Shown one piece after another: positions 9,479 through 19,376 of a stretch of 64,000 bases of DNA. This DNA is from Rhodobiaceae bacterium (GTDB lineage: Bacteria > Pseudomonadota > Alphaproteobacteria > Rhizobiales > NORP267). Made by a program: the position numbers and the translations under genes. The DNA lies in the NCBI GenBank assembly GCA_020441905.1, contig JAGRLG010000054.1, forward strand, positions 62,001-126,000. The letters are read 5' to 3'. Position 1 is the first letter of the stretch, and each line of letters starts with the position of its first letter. The notes beneath the pieces were generated by a model. The model saw only the letters and a list, made by a program, of their open reading frames with translations. It had not been told where the DNA came from and did not search any database.

Positions 9479-10324
9479 TCAATGGGACATCAGTACCGGA
9501 ACGGTCATGTGCTTCAGAATATGCCGGGTAGCACCGCCAAAGACATATTCGCGCACCCGCGAATGTCCATAGGCGCCCATCACCATCAAATCGGCGCCCT
9601 GATCGGCGGCGCGCGACAGCAATTCGTCGCCGATGCCGATCTGGCGGGTGACGGTATGGGTGGTTTCGACCTTGACGCCATGGCGCGACAGGGTTGCCGC
9701 CAGCTCGCTGCCCGGTGTTCCGGTCCCCTCGCCGCCATTCTCGCTTTCAGGATTGGCCCACATCAGGCGCACGCTCTTGGCGCGCTTCAGCAACGGCAGG
9801 GCATCGAATACGGCGCGCACCGATTCGCGCCTCCCGTTCCAGCCGGCCAGCACATTCTGGCCGATAACCTTGAACTTGCCGGCATAGGGCAGAATCAGGA
9901 CCGGGCGGCCGCTCTCCATGACCAGGCGCTCCGCCGTTCCGGCATCGCCTTCAAAGCCGCGCTCGGGGTCGACCTGCCCGGTAACGACCAGGTCGGCGCA
10001 CATGGCGTGCTCGACAATGGTGCTGCTGGTGGCCGGCCCGCCCGCTTCCACCCGGCGCCATTCGCTGACCAGGTCGCCGGGCATTTCGCGGTCGAATATG
10101 GCGCGGATCTTTTCCGCCTGGGCATCATAAAATTTCTGCTCGGCCTCGAACACTTCCGTGGCCACCTGGATCGCCGCGGTGGCATAGAAATACTGAACCT
10201 TGGGAACGACATGCAGCCCGATCACGTGGGCGCCGAATTCCTTGGCGATTCTGACGCCGGCGCTGATAATTTCATCAGCGCGATCGGCGTCCTGCAAATT
10301 CAGCAGAACGGTACGATATCCCAT
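9479..10324 (-). CDS. Universal stress protein (UspA family, tandem-domain length)
   Basis: 281 residues from ATG 10324 (GGGGG ribosome site 9 bp upstream). The N-terminus MGYRTVLLNLQ is typical of Usp beta1. The C-terminal ATP-binding loop LMVMGAYGHSRVREYVFGGATRHIL matches G-x2-G-x9-G-[ST]. The length fits two Usp domains, of which the first lacks an obvious nucleotide loop. Usp genes are often induced by low oxygen, and a TTGAC-N4-GTCAA box lies 74 bp upstream. Confidence 0.88.
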   Translation of the reverse strand: MGYRTVLLNLQDADRADEIISAGVRIAKEFGAHVIGLHVVPKVQYFYATAAIQVATEVFEAEQKFYDAQAEKIRAIFDREMPGDLVSEWRRVEAGGPATSSTIVEHAMCADLVVTGQVDPERGFEGDAGTAERLVMESGRPVLILPYAGKFKVIGQNVLAGWNGRRESVRAVFDALPLLKRAKSVRLMWANPESENGGEGTGTPGSELAATLSRHGVKVETTHTVTRQIGIGDELLSRAADQGADLMVMGAYGHSRVREYVFGGATRHILKHMTVPVLMSH

Positions 10325-10397
10325 AATGGTTTCCCCCACTGGTCCGGGCCGGACGTTTGTTGTGTTCTTAGCCTAAAAGCCGGCTCGATGCACCACT

Positions 10398-10411
10398 TTG
10401 ACAATCGTCAA
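10398..10411. promoter_or_regulatory. FNR-type box upstream of the universal stress gene
   Basis: TTGACAATCGTCAA is a perfect palindrome of TTGAC half-sites with a 4-bp spacer. It lies 74 bp before the usp start and just downstream of the fnr stop. Confidence 0.65.
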
Positions 10412-10421
10412 TAGGTGCGCC

Positions 10422-11168
10422 TCAGATCTCGGTGGAGTCGAGCCCGGCGGCGGCGCAGAGGCGGTCCATGCTGGGAACCAGGAAAGAGCGCGAATCGAGC
10501 ACGCGAACCACGCTTTGCACCTTCAGCCGGGTGATCTGGCGGCTGACCGTTTCGATGGTCAGGCCCAGGCAATCGGCGATATCGGCGCGGGTCAGCGGCA
10601 TCATGAAGCGGGCGACATCCTGCGGGTCCTTGCCGCCGCAACCGATAATCGCCGACCTGCGGGCCAGCATGACCATGAAGCTCGCCACTTTTTCTTCCGC
10701 CGTCTTGCGGCCGAGCAGAACCATCCACTCGCGCGCGGCATCCAGCTCGCGCAGCGTGCGCTCGAACAGGCGGTGTTCAAGATCGGGATAGATGACCAGC
10801 AGCTTTTCAAACTCGGCGCGCGGAAAGCAGCACAATTCCACCTCGGTTGCCGCTTCGGCGAAATAGCGGTGGCTGGCCCCGTAGGCGCGTCCCAGGAAAT
10901 CCGGCGCGAATTGCAGTCCGACGATCTGCTGGCGGCCATCGGACAGGGTCTTGGTCAGCTTGATTACGCCGGAAACGATATTGGCGAGAAAATCGGCCGG
11001 CTCCTCGTCGGACAGGATCGTTTCGCCCGGCTTGACGGTCCTGCGGCGGACAATCCGGTTGAGGTGCTCGATTTCATCCGGCTTCAAGGCACCGCATACC
11101 GCCCCGTTTCGCACGGCACAATGCTCGCAGCGCGAGATCAGCCCACCGGCTACATATCGGTCATCCAT
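10422..11168 (-). CDS. fnr: FNR-type oxygen-sensing transcription regulator
   Basis: 248 residues from ATG 11168. The N-terminus carries C14-x2-C17-x7-C25 and a further C113/C114 pair after the cyclic-nucleotide-binding-like domain, which are the four ligands expected for an oxygen-labile [4Fe-4S] FNR cluster. The recognition helix contains ETVSRQITRL, the E-xx-SR signature that reads TTGAT half-sites. It should activate the boxes mapped in this window under low oxygen. It is divergent from hemN and shares a perfect FNR box with it, which suggests autoregulation. Confidence 0.93.
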   Translation of the reverse strand: MDDRYVAGGLISRCEHCAVRNGAVCGALKPDEIEHLNRIVRRRTVKPGETILSDEEPADFLANIVSGVIKLTKTLSDGRQQIVGLQFAPDFLGRAYGASHRYFAEAATEVELCCFPRAEFEKLLVIYPDLEHRLFERTLRELDAAREWMVLLGRKTAEEKVASFMVMLARRSAIIGCGGKDPQDVARFMMPLTRADIADCLGLTIETVSRQITRLKVQSVVRVLDSRSFLVPSMDRLCAAAGLDSTEI

Positions 11169-11284
11169 GAAAACTGGCCTGTTAAACGCAACGCCGAACC
11201 GCACGGACTCTATTCGCGACTTCGACAAAAGAAAAGGTACGAAAGCCGGATCCGGCGCCATCTTCGCGCACTTAGGCCCAACGC

Positions 11285-11298
11285 TTGATACAAATCAA
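11285..11298. promoter_or_regulatory. Perfect FNR box between fnr and hemN
   Basis: TTGATACAAATCAA matches the TTGAT-N4-ATCAA consensus exactly. It ends 35 bp before the hemN start and lies 117 bp before the fnr start. It fits anaerobic activation of hemN and autoregulation of fnr. Confidence 0.82.
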
Positions 11299-11333
11299 GG
11301 AGAGCGGCGCCCGCAAGGCGCCATTGTGCCCAG

Positions 11334-12683
11334 ATGACTCCCGACCTGCTCCAGTTCTATGCGCGCCCGGTGCCGCGCTACACCAGCTATCCGACCGCCC
11401 CGCACTTTTCCGGGGCCATCGGCGCGCGCGAATATGAAGGCTGGCTTGCGGATCTGGCGCCCGGCGCCTCGCTTTCCCTCTATGTGCACGTGCCCTTCTG
11501 CGACACCTTGTGCTGGTTTTGCGGCTGCCACACCAAGATCACCCGCCGCTACGCCCCGGTCGCCGACTATCTCGCCGCCCTGATGCAGGAGATCGCCGCC
11601 GTCGCCGGGCGCGTCGATCCCGGCTGCCGCGTGCGGCATATCCACTGGGGCGGCGGTTCGCCGACCATCCTGGAGGGCGCCGACCTCCTTGCCCTGTCCG
11701 GCGCGCTGCGTAGCGGCTTCACCCTTGCCGGGGACGCCGAATTCGCTGTCGAAATCGATCCGCGCGGCCTCACCGCGAACCAGATCGATTCCCTCGCCGA
11801 GGCCGGGCTGACACGGGCCAGCATCGGTATTCAGGATTTCGATCCGCAGGTGCAAAAGGCGATCAATCGCATTCAGCCCTACGAAGAAACCAGGGATGTC
11901 ATTGCCGGTCTGCGCCAGCGCGGCGTTGCCGCCATCAATGTCGATCTCATGTACGGCCTGCCGAACCAGGACGAGGCGCGCATCGGCGCCACCATCGACC
12001 AGGTTCTCACCCTTTCGCCCAACCGCATCTCGCTGTTCGGCTATGCCCATGTACCATGGATGAAACGGCATCAGGAAATGATTCCCCAGTCCTCCCTGCC
12101 GGACGTGGCGGCGCGCTACGCGCAAGCCGAATTTGCCGCCCGGCGACTGGTCGAGGCCGGTTTTGCAAGGATCGGCCTCGACCATTTTGCCCGCCCGGAG
12201 GACCCCCTGGCCAAGGCGGCCGCCAACGGCACGATGCGCCGCAATTTCCAGGGCTACACCACCGATACCGCCGATGCCCTGCTTGGCTTCGGCGCCTCGG
12301 CGATCGGCCGCCTGCCTCACGGTTTTGTCCAGAACCACGTTCCCATCGCCGATTACCAGCGCGCGGTTTCGGGCGGGGGCCTCTCGGTCGCCAAGGGATA
12401 TGCCTTTCAGGGCGAGGATTTGCGCCGCGCCCATCTCATCGAAAGGCTGATGTGCGACCTCGAATTATCCTGGAGCGCGCTGGAGAAGGAAATCGGCGAT
12501 TGCGCCGGCCTGCGCCGCGACAGCGCCGAGGCCTTGCAGCAATTCGCCCGGGACGGCCTGATCGAACCGGGGCCCGACGGTTTTTCGGTCACCGACCAGG
12601 GCCGCACTTTCGTGCGCAGCATCTGCGCCGCTTTCGACGCCTATCTGCCCAAGAGTGCCGCGCGCCATTCCATGGCCGTCTGA
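11334..12683 (+). CDS. hemN: Oxygen-independent coproporphyrinogen III dehydrogenase HemN
   Basis: 449 residues. The radical SAM motif is seen as VPFCDTLCWFCGCH (C-x3-C-x2-C plus the extra HemN cysteine), after the family N-terminus RPVPRYTSYPTAPHF. HemN converts coproporphyrinogen III to protoporphyrinogen IX without oxygen, using S-adenosylmethionine. It is needed for haem supply to the oxidase and nitrite reductase here. A perfect FNR box lies just upstream. It converges on the DapA-family gene with a 4-bp gap. Confidence 0.96.
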   Translation: MTPDLLQFYARPVPRYTSYPTAPHFSGAIGAREYEGWLADLAPGASLSLYVHVPFCDTLCWFCGCHTKITRRYAPVADYLAALMQEIAAVAGRVDPGCRVRHIHWGGGSPTILEGADLLALSGALRSGFTLAGDAEFAVEIDPRGLTANQIDSLAEAGLTRASIGIQDFDPQVQKAINRIQPYEETRDVIAGLRQRGVAAINVDLMYGLPNQDEARIGATIDQVLTLSPNRISLFGYAHVPWMKRHQEMIPQSSLPDVAARYAQAEFAARRLVEAGFARIGLDHFARPEDPLAKAAANGTMRRNFQGYTTDTADALLGFGASAIGRLPHGFVQNHVPIADYQRAVSGGGLSVAKGYAFQGEDLRRAHLIERLMCDLELSWSALEKEIGDCAGLRRDSAEALQQFARDGLIEPGPDGFSVTDQGRTFVRSICAAFDAYLPKSAARHSMAV

Positions 12684-12687
12684 GGCA

Positions 12688-13614
12688 TCAGCCTGTCGCA
12701 CCACCCATCACTTCAAGTCCGTCAAGCGCCTCGAAAAGCTGCGCCGCCTGATCCCCGGCCAGCGCAACCTGCGGCGGCAGCAGGCGCAGCCAGGCGTCGT
12801 CGCCGCGCGAGCGCGCCACGATCGCCTTCAACGCCGCAATCACCGGGAAGGCGGCAATGGCGCGCCGCGCCCGGGTCGCGCGATCCTGCGCCGCGGCGGC
12901 TTGCACGAAATTGCCCTTTCGCCAGGCCGCCAGCACCGCGCTCGCCAGCGGCGCGGTGACATTTGTCGTCGCCGAAATGCCGCCTGCGCCTCCCGCCTCC
13001 AGGTTTTGAAGCAGCAGTTCCTCCGATCCCGAATAGACATCAAATCCGTCAAGGGCGTCGATGAAGGAGCGGCTATTGGCGAAATCGCCCCCGGAATCCT
13101 TGAGGCCGACAAAAAGGCCGGGAAAGGCGGCGCGCAGGCGCAGCACCAGTTGCAGCGTGACCGGCACCGCGCTCATGAGCGGGAAATGATAGAGATGGAT
13201 GCGCGGATCGTTCTCGCCCAAAGCCTCCGCCAGCCTGGCGAAATAGGCGAACAGCCCCTCTTCTCCCGGTTCCTTGTAATAGAATGGCGGCAGAACCAGC
13301 AGCCCGCCGGCACCGGCCTCGAGCGCCGCGCGCGACAGCCGCACCGTGTCCGCCAGCGCCGGCGTGCCGGTGCCGACGATCATGCGCCCCATATCAAGGC
13401 CGCTATCGGCCAGATCGCCGATGAGCTTCTCGCGCTCGAAAACGCCGAGCGAATTGGCCTCGCCCGTGGTGCCCAGCGGCGCCAGCCCGTCGCAGCCATG
13501 ATCGAAGAGCCAGCGGCAATGCGCCGCCATGCGCCGCGCATCGGGCCGCAGATCGGAGTCCAGCGGCGTCAGCACCGCGGCATATACGCCCTTGGTCGAG
13601 ATCCTCGCCTTCAT
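12688..13614 (-). CDS. Dihydrodipicolinate synthase / N-acetylneuraminate lyase family protein
   Basis: 308 residues from ATG 13614. The (beta/alpha)8 class I aldolase features are visible: GTTGEANSL, the tyrosine of LYHFP and the Schiff-base lysine in GLKDSGGD. The family joins or cleaves pyruvate with aldehydes. The substrate cannot be told from sequence, and neither gene neighbour is a lysine biosynthesis gene. A catabolic aldolase or lyase is therefore more likely than the housekeeping DapA. The start codon has only a weak purine-rich site. Confidence 0.8.
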   Translation of the reverse strand: MKARISTKGVYAAVLTPLDSDLRPDARRMAAHCRWLFDHGCDGLAPLGTTGEANSLGVFEREKLIGDLADSGLDMGRMIVGTGTPALADTVRLSRAALEAGAGGLLVLPPFYYKEPGEEGLFAYFARLAEALGENDPRIHLYHFPLMSAVPVTLQLVLRLRAAFPGLFVGLKDSGGDFANSRSFIDALDGFDVYSGSEELLLQNLEAGGAGGISATTNVTAPLASAVLAAWRKGNFVQAAAAQDRATRARRAIAAFPVIAALKAIVARSRGDDAWLRLLPPQVALAGDQAAQLFEALDGLEVMGGATG

Positions 13615-13729
13615 TTTTTCCCGCCTTCCCGATTTTCCGGCCTGCCCGATACTGGCCCATAGTCCCGCCCCTTCATATGGAATATTATCATCGGTGATGC
13701 GGCGCCTGGGGGGATCAGGGGGAAGGCAA

Positions 13730-14065
13730 ATGGCGCGAACAATTCTGGTTTGCGGCGCGATGCTGCTGGCGACAACGGCGCTGGCACATGCCGAACGTAT
13801 CTGCGACATCGAAAAACGGGTCGCCAAGCTCAATGACGGCGACCCGCTCACCGTGACCGGGCGCATCGCCAAGGCCCACGGCCCCAACGATTTCGAGGTC
13901 TATTCCTACGACATTGCCGACAATTGCGGCGCCATCTATGCCGGCCACGACAAACCCATCCAGTGCCGGGGCGCGGTGACCATCAACGGCAAGTTCGATG
14001 CCGAAGAGTCCATCGGCAAATTCGGCGATATCGCGATCTGGGTAACCAGCTACCGCTGTCAGTAA
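13730..14065 (+). CDS. Small secreted protein of unknown function, copy 1
   Basis: 111 residues with a clear signal peptide (MARTILVCGAMLLATTALAH, likely cleavage after AHA). The mature part starts ERICDIEKRV, has the pattern ITV..GRI.K repeated as LTVTGRIAKAHG, a central GHDKPIQC and ends [12 protein letters not shown], so cysteines flank the domain. I do not recognise a family; the small beta-strand pattern resembles OB-fold periplasmic proteins, which is only an impression. ATG 13730 has a strong GGGGGAAGG site. It is a paralogue of the next gene. Confidence 0.8.
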   Translation: MARTILVCGAMLLATTALAHAERICDIEKRVAKLNDGDPLTVTGRIAKAHGPNDFEVYSYDIADNCGAIYAGHDKPIQCRGAVTINGKFDAEESIGKFGDIAIWVTSYRCQ

Positions 14066-14146
14066 GCTGCCGCCCTTTCGCATTTGCGCCGCCCCGGTCG
14101 CATGCTATTTTCCTGTTTGCGGCATTTATGGTCATTGGGGGGAGAC

Positions 14147-14479
14147 ATGCTGCGATCTCTTTGTATTTGCGGACTATTGCTTCTGGCTGGTGCGCCGCTG
14201 GCCCATGCCGAGCGCAGCTGCGACATCGACAAGCGCCTGGCAACCATCGACGACAACGAAAAGCTCGCCATCACCGGGCGGATCGTGAAGTCCTATGGCC
14301 GCGACAAGAACGGTGACTATTCCTACGATCTGGCCGACAGCTGCGGCCAGGTCTATATCGGCCACGACAAGCCGATCTCCTGCAAGGGCCAGGTTTCCAT
14401 CAAAGGCGAGTTCGACGAGGGGGTCTCGTTCGACATTTTCGACATCGCCATCTGGGTCACGAGCTTCCGCTGCCATTGA
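14147..14479 (+). CDS. Small secreted protein of unknown function, copy 2
   Basis: 110 residues, start ATG 14147 after GGGGGGAGA. The signal peptide [20 protein letters not shown] is followed by [41 protein letters not shown] and [12 protein letters not shown]. It aligns with copy 1 across its whole length, so the two arose by tandem duplication. Function unknown. An ABC transporter operon follows directly, which may be meaningful. Confidence 0.8.
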   Translation: MLRSLCICGLLLLAGAPLAHAERSCDIDKRLATIDDNEKLAITGRIVKSYGRDKNGDYSYDLADSCGQVYIGHDKPISCKGQVSIKGEFDEGVSFDIFDIAIWVTSFRCH

Positions 14480-14556
14480 CGAAGGCGGGGCCGCCGGCGC
14501 CCAACGTCACCGCGGGGCTTGCCTTTGGCGCCGCGCCCCGCGATCCTGCCCGCGCC

Positions 14557-15303
14557 ATGTCCGACAGGTCGCCATCCAGACTGCCGCCAAGCCAGGCCGC
14601 CGGGCCTCTCTTTGCCATTCGCGGCCTGACCAAGGTCTATGGCGAGGGCGCCGCCGCCGTGCATGCCCTGCGCGGCGTCGACCTCGAGATCGCCCGCGCC
14701 GAGATGATCGTCCTGCTCGGCCCCTCCGGCTCCGGCAAATCGACCTTCCTCAATATTGTCGGCGGTCTTGACCGTCCCTCGGCGGGCGAGGTGTTCTTTG
14801 CCGGCCGCGAGCTTGGAACAATGAGCGGCGGTGAACTGACCCGCTATCGCCGCGACCATATCGGTTTCGTGTTCCAGTTCTACAATCTCATCCCCAGTTT
14901 GACGGCGCGCGAGAATGTCGAGGTTGTAACCGATATCGCGCAAAGTCCGATGAAGGCCGACGACGCCCTGGCCCTGGTCGGCCTCGGCGACCGGCGCGGC
15001 CATTTCCCCGCCCAGCTTTCCGGCGGCGAGCAGCAGCGCGTCGCCATCGCCCGCGCCATCGCCAAGCGGCCCGAGGTTCTGCTCTGCGACGAGCCGACCG
15101 GCGCCCTCGATTCGAAAACCGGCATAGCAGTGCTGGAGGCGATCGCGAATGTCAGCGCCGAGTTGGCCGCCACCGTCGCTATCATCACCCACAACGCCGC
15201 CATCGGCGCCATGGCCGACCGCATCGTGCGCTTCGCCGATGGGCGCATTGCCGAAATCGAAGCCAACCGCAGCCGCGCCGCGCCGGCGACACTGAGCTGG
15301 TAG
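14557..15303 (+). CDS. ABC transporter ATP-binding protein (MacB/LolD/DevA type)
   Basis: 248 residues from ATG 14557; an in-frame TTG 27 codons upstream (14476) is also possible and would overlap the preceding gene. Walker [10 protein letters not shown], signature [15 protein letters not shown] and Walker [13 protein letters not shown] are all intact. This subgroup powers FtsX-like permeases that export substrates from, or act on, the periplasmic side. It is followed by its permease (4-bp gap) and a HlyD-type adaptor. Confidence 0.9.
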   Translation: MSDRSPSRLPPSQAAGPLFAIRGLTKVYGEGAAAVHALRGVDLEIARAEMIVLLGPSGSGKSTFLNIVGGLDRPSAGEVFFAGRELGTMSGGELTRYRRDHIGFVFQFYNLIPSLTARENVEVVTDIAQSPMKADDALALVGLGDRRGHFPAQLSGGEQQRVAIARAIAKRPEVLLCDEPTGALDSKTGIAVLEAIANVSAELAATVAIITHNAAIGAMADRIVRFADGRIAEIEANRSRAAPATLSW

Positions 15304-15307
15304 CGCC

Positions 15308-17671
15308 ATGACCAGCCTTAACCGCAAGCTGATCCGCGAATTGCGGCGCATCTGGGCCCAGGCGCTGGCCATCGCGCTGGTGATAGCCTGCGGTGTCGCC
15401 GTGGTGGTCATGGCTTACGGCGTCCTGCGCTCGCTGGAGGAAACCCGCACCGCCTATTACGAGCGCTATAGCTTTGGCGATATCTTCGCCAACGTCACCC
15501 GCGCCCCCTCCTCTCTTGCCGCCCGCATCGCCGCCATCCCCGGCGTGCGCCAGGTCGAGGACCGGGTCGTCGGCCGCGCCATTCTCGATCTGCCGGGATT
15601 CAGCTTCCCGATCACCGGCCAGCTGGTTTCGCTGCCCGGCAGCGGCGAAGCGCGCCTCAACCGCACGGTGCTGCGCAAGGGCCGCATGCCCCATCCCGGG
15701 CGCAACGACGAGGTGCTGCTTTCGGAGGCCTTCGCCAATGCCCACAAGCTCAATCCCGGCGCCCGGCTCTCCGCCATCGTCCATGGCCGCCGCCAGGCTT
15801 TTTCCGTCGTCGGCATCGTGCTGTCGCCGGAATATGTCTATGCCATCGACCCCGGATCCATCGTGCCCGACGATCGCCGCTTCGGCGTTTTGTGGCTGCA
15901 CCGCGAGGGGCTAGCCGCCGCCTATAACCTCGACGGCGCGTTCAACGAGATTTCGCTCACCCTGCGCCTTGGCGCCAGCGAGCAGGCGGTGATCGCCGCC
16001 CTTGACCGCGAACTTGCTCCCTTCGGCGGCACCGGAGCCTTTTCGCGCCGCGACCAGGTATCGAACTGGTTCCTTTCCGGCGAACTCGACCAGCTCTCCA
16101 TCATGGTGCGCTTCGTGCCCTCCATCTTCCTCGCCGTCGCCCTGTTCCTGCTCCATACCGCCATGTCGCGACTGATCGATACCGAGCGCCACGAAATCGG
16201 CTTGCTCAAGGCCTTCGGCTATTCCGACGCATCGGTGGCCTGGCATTATGCCAAGCTGGCGCTGGCGATTTCCGCGGTGGGAATTGCTATCGGCTTTGCC
16301 CTTGGCACCTATTTCGGCAATCTGATGACGCTGATGTATGTGCGCTTTTTCCACTTCCCCTTCCTGACCTTCGTCTTCAGCCCGGAAGTCTACGCCGCCG
16401 CGGCCTTCTTCGCCTGCGCCACCGCCCTGGCGGGAGTTTTCCTGCCCGCCCTCGGCGCCGCCCGCCTGCCGCCCGCGGTGGCCATGCTGCCGCCCTCGCC
16501 GCCGCGCTACCGGTCCAGCCTGATCGAACGGCTGGGCCTGTCGGCGGCACTGACCGGAGCCGCCCGCATGGTACTGCGCCACATCCTGCGCTGGCCGCTG
16601 CGCTCCGGCCTCACCGTCGCCAGCATGGCCATGGCCGGGGCGCTCTATATTTCCAGCTCGTTCGCCCTCGATTCGATGGATCTGCTGCTCGATGTCGATT
16701 TCACCCGCGCCCAGCGCCAGGACCTCACCGTGACCTTCAACGAAAAGGCGCCGGCCCGGGTGCTGGCCGAGCTGGCCGCCATTCCCGGCGTTATCCGCGT
16801 CGAGGCCATGCGCCAGGCGGCGGCAAGATTGCGCAACGGCCACCTGTCGCGCCGCGAAGCCATCACCGGCATCGATCCTGGCGACGACCTCGCCCGCCTG
16901 CTCGATTCGCGCCTCAATCCGGTATCGCCGCCCCCCGAAGGTCTGGCCCTGTCGACCGGCCTTGCCAGCCACCTGGCCCTCAAGCCCGGAGACATGGTCC
17001 GGATCGAGTTTCTCGAAGGCCTGCGGCGTGTCATCGATGTGCCGGTGGTGCAGCTGGTGGAGCAATATATCGGCAACGGCGCCTATATGGATGCCGCCAC
17101 CCTCGACCGCCATCTGGGGCAAGGGCCGCGCCTGTCCGGCGCCCGCCTGCTCATCGATGCCGAGGCCGAGGGCGCGATCTTCGCCCGCCTCAAGTCCCTG
17201 CCCCAGATCGCCGGCGTCTCGGCCCGCAAGGCGGCGCGCGAATTGCTGCGCTCCACCATTGCCGAGAACCTGACCATCATGACCCTGTTCAATGTCGGCT
17301 TCGCCGCCCTGATCGCCCTCGGCGTCGTCTACAACGCGGCCCGCATCTCCCTGTCCGAGCGCGGCCGCGAACTGGCCAGCCTGATGGTTCTCGGCTATTC
17401 GCGATTCCAGGCCGCCGCCATCCTGGTCGGCGAGATCGCCATTCTGACCCTCGTTGCGCTGCCGCTGGGCTGCCTTGCCGGCTGGGGTCTTGCCGCTCTC
17501 CTGGCAAGCGCCTATGAAACCGAACTATACCGTTTGCCGCTGGTGATTTCCGGCGCCACCTATGGGGCCGCGGTGCTGGTTGTCTCCATCTCGGCAATCC
17601 TGTCGGCGGCTGTCGTCGCCCGCCGGGTTGCCCGTTTCGACCTGGTGTCCGTCCTGAAAACCCGGGAGTAG
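15308..17671 (+). CDS. FtsX-like ABC transporter permease
   Basis: 787 residues with two repeats of the FtsX/MacB arrangement. A first membrane helix near residues 17-38 is followed by a large periplasmic domain and three helices (around 265-395). A second helix near 435-450 is followed by another periplasmic domain and three C-terminal helices. This is the eight-helix, duplicated permease type. Together with the ATPase and the adaptor it makes a DevBCA-like exporter. The substrate is unknown. Confidence 0.88.
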   Translation: MTSLNRKLIRELRRIWAQALAIALVIACGVAVVVMAYGVLRSLEETRTAYYERYSFGDIFANVTRAPSSLAARIAAIPGVRQVEDRVVGRAILDLPGFSFPITGQLVSLPGSGEARLNRTVLRKGRMPHPGRNDEVLLSEAFANAHKLNPGARLSAIVHGRRQAFSVVGIVLSPEYVYAIDPGSIVPDDRRFGVLWLHREGLAAAYNLDGAFNEISLTLRLGASEQAVIAALDRELAPFGGTGAFSRRDQVSNWFLSGELDQLSIMVRFVPSIFLAVALFLLHTAMSRLIDTERHEIGLLKAFGYSDASVAWHYAKLALAISAVGIAIGFALGTYFGNLMTLMYVRFFHFPFLTFVFSPEVYAAAAFFACATALAGVFLPALGAARLPPAVAMLPPSPPRYRSSLIERLGLSAALTGAARMVLRHILRWPLRSGLTVASMAMAGALYISSSFALDSMDLLLDVDFTRAQRQDLTVTFNEKAPARVLAELAAIPGVIRVEAMRQAAARLRNGHLSRREAITGIDPGDDLARLLDSRLNPVSPPPEGLALSTGLASHLALKPGDMVRIEFLEGLRRVIDVPVVQLVEQYIGNGAYMDAATLDRHLGQGPRLSGARLLIDAEAEGAIFARLKSLPQIAGVSARKAARELLRSTIAENLTIMTLFNVGFAALIALGVVYNAARISLSERGRELASLMVLGYSRFQAAAILVGEIAILTLVALPLGCLAGWGLAALLASAYETELYRLPLVISGATYGAAVLVVSISAILSAAVVARRVARFDLVSVLKTRE

Positions 17672-17678
17672 CCGCACC

Positions 17679-18890
17679 ATGAGCACAACCGTCCGCGCCT
17701 GGCTGCCCTGGGGAATAGGGGCCGCCCTGGTTCTCGCCGGTCTGGCGGTCGCCTTCCGCCCCCAGCCGGTGCCGGTCGACACCGCGCCGATTTCCACCGG
17801 GCCTGTCGCGGTCACCGTCTCGGGAACCGGCGAGGCGCGGGTACGCGATGTCTACACCATTTCGGCGCCGGTCGAGGGCCGCCTTGGCCGCATCGAAATC
17901 CATGCCGGGGATACGGTGTTCGCCAATGACACCATTGTCGCCCGGATCTATGAGGCCGACCCGACGCCGCTCGACGCGCGCACCAGGGCGACAAGGCAGG
18001 CCGCCGTCAAAGCCGCCGAGGCGTCCCTCGCCCTGGCCAGGGCCGAAGGCGACCGCGCCGCCATCGAGCTCGAATTCGCCCGCTCGCAGCTTGAGCGCTC
18101 GCGCGAGCTGAGCAGCCGCGGCGCGGTTTCAGCCGCCGCCCTCGACCGCGCCCAAACCGAAATGCAGTCGCGCCAGGCCGCCCACGCCACCGCCATCGCC
18201 ATGGTCCAGGTGCGCCTCGCCGAACTCGACCAGGCCAGGGCGGCGCTGATCCAGCCCGCCGATGACCCGGTGCTTCGCGGCCGCGCCGGCTGCTGCGTCG
18301 AGGTTCGCTCGCCGGTGTCGGGCCAGGTGCTTCGCGTGGTGCAGGAGAGCGAGCGCGTGGTGCAGCCGGGCACGCCGCTGCTCGAGATCGGCGCCCCGGA
18401 CGATCTGGAAATCGTCGTCGATCTGCTATCCACCGACGCGGTGCGCCTGGTGCCCGGAGCCCGTGCCACGATCCGCAACTGGGGCCGCCCCGGGGAGATC
18501 GAGGGCAAGGTGCGCCGCATCGAACCTTATGCCTTTACCAAGGTTTCGGCGCTGGGCGTCGAGGAACAGCGGGTCAATGTGCGTATCGACATCGATGCCG
18601 CCAGCGCGACCGCCGAGGGCCTGGCCCATGGCTACCGCGTCGAGGCCGCGATATCGGTTGCCGAGGTCGAAGGCGCGCTGCGCGTTCCGGTCAGCGCCCT
18701 GTTCCGCAACCAGGGAGCCTGGAGCGTCTTTGCCGTCGAGGACGGCCGGGCCCATATCCGCACCCTAAAAATCGGCCATATGAATGATGAATTCGGCGAG
18801 GTGCTGTCCGGCCTGGCCGCGGGCGCCCGCGTCATCATCTATCCCAGCGACCGCATCGGCGAGGACAGCCTGGTCGCCGATCGCGGCTAG
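17679..18890 (+). CDS. HlyD-family periplasmic adaptor protein
   Basis: 403 residues. An uncleaved or signal-anchor N-terminus (WLPWGIGAALVLAGLAVAF) precedes a biotinyl-lipoyl-like domain, split by an alpha-helical hairpin (about residues 105-190, heptad-like Ala/Glu/Arg-rich), then beta-barrel and membrane-proximal domains. Such adaptors link an inner-membrane ABC permease to an outer-membrane channel. No TolC-like gene is present in the window. It ends overlapping the convergent Rrf2 gene by 4 bp. Confidence 0.88.
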   Translation: MSTTVRAWLPWGIGAALVLAGLAVAFRPQPVPVDTAPISTGPVAVTVSGTGEARVRDVYTISAPVEGRLGRIEIHAGDTVFANDTIVARIYEADPTPLDARTRATRQAAVKAAEASLALARAEGDRAAIELEFARSQLERSRELSSRGAVSAAALDRAQTEMQSRQAAHATAIAMVQVRLAELDQARAALIQPADDPVLRGRAGCCVEVRSPVSGQVLRVVQESERVVQPGTPLLEIGAPDDLEIVVDLLSTDAVRLVPGARATIRNWGRPGEIEGKVRRIEPYAFTKVSALGVEEQRVNVRIDIDAASATAEGLAHGYRVEAAISVAEVEGALRVPVSALFRNQGAWSVFAVEDGRAHIRTLKIGHMNDEFGEVLSGLAAGARVIIYPSDRIGEDSLVADRG

Positions 18891-19345
18891 CCCCGCTTTT
18901 CGCCGGCGCGGCCCCCCGCTTCGCCCGGCGCCCGGTCGAAGCGGCCCTGGTCGATAAGCTTGAGCATCGTCGCCAGCGTCACTGAATTCAGCGTCGCCCG
19001 CGAAATATCGTCGATCTCGTCGAGGATGGCCTGAAGCGCCATGCCGCCCTGGGTTTCGGCCTCGCGCCGGGACGTGCCCTCGGACACTTCCACCGGTTCA
19101 AACAGCGAAATGATGTCGAGCAGGGTCGTGCGCTTGACCGAACCGGTGAACAGATAGCCGCCCCCGGCGCCGCGCACCGATTTGACCAGCCCGGACCGCA
19201 CCAGGGTGTTGAGCACCTTGGCCAGGTGATGGATCGATACCCCGTAGGCCTCGCCGATTCCCGCGGCGGGCAGTTGCCTGGTCGGGTCGCGCGCCAGCTC
19301 GAGCACGGCATAGATCGCGATCCGGCTGGAGGTTTGCAGCTTCAT
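18887..19345 (-). CDS. Rrf2-family transcription regulator without Fe-S cysteines
   Basis: 152 residues from ATG 19345 (AGGCAGGA site). It has the Rrf2 winged helix-turn-helix (IGEAYGVSIHHLAKVLNTLVRSGLVKSVRGAGGGYLF). The region after the wing, where NsrR and IscR carry three cysteines, has none (ISLFEPVEVSEGTSRREAE), so it is not a canonical Fe-S sensor. It lies 31 bp downstream of a GNAT gene in a two-gene operon, divergent from the pad operon. BadM of Rhodopseudomonas palustris, a repressor of anaerobic benzoate genes, is also an Rrf2 protein. A similar role here is an inference. Confidence 0.88.
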   Translation of the reverse strand: MKLQTSSRIAIYAVLELARDPTRQLPAAGIGEAYGVSIHHLAKVLNTLVRSGLVKSVRGAGGGYLFTGSVKRTTLLDIISLFEPVEVSEGTSRREAETQGGMALQAILDEIDDISRATLNSVTLATMLKLIDQGRFDRAPGEAGGRAGEKRG

Positions 19346-19376
19346 TGTCCTGCCTCGCGATTTGGCTTGCCGACCG

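Noticed and set aside
18887-19345. Naming the Rrf2 protein NsrR because nitrite and NO genes are nearby
   Set aside because: The three cluster cysteines of NsrR are absent, and the gene lies beside pad rather than nir genes.
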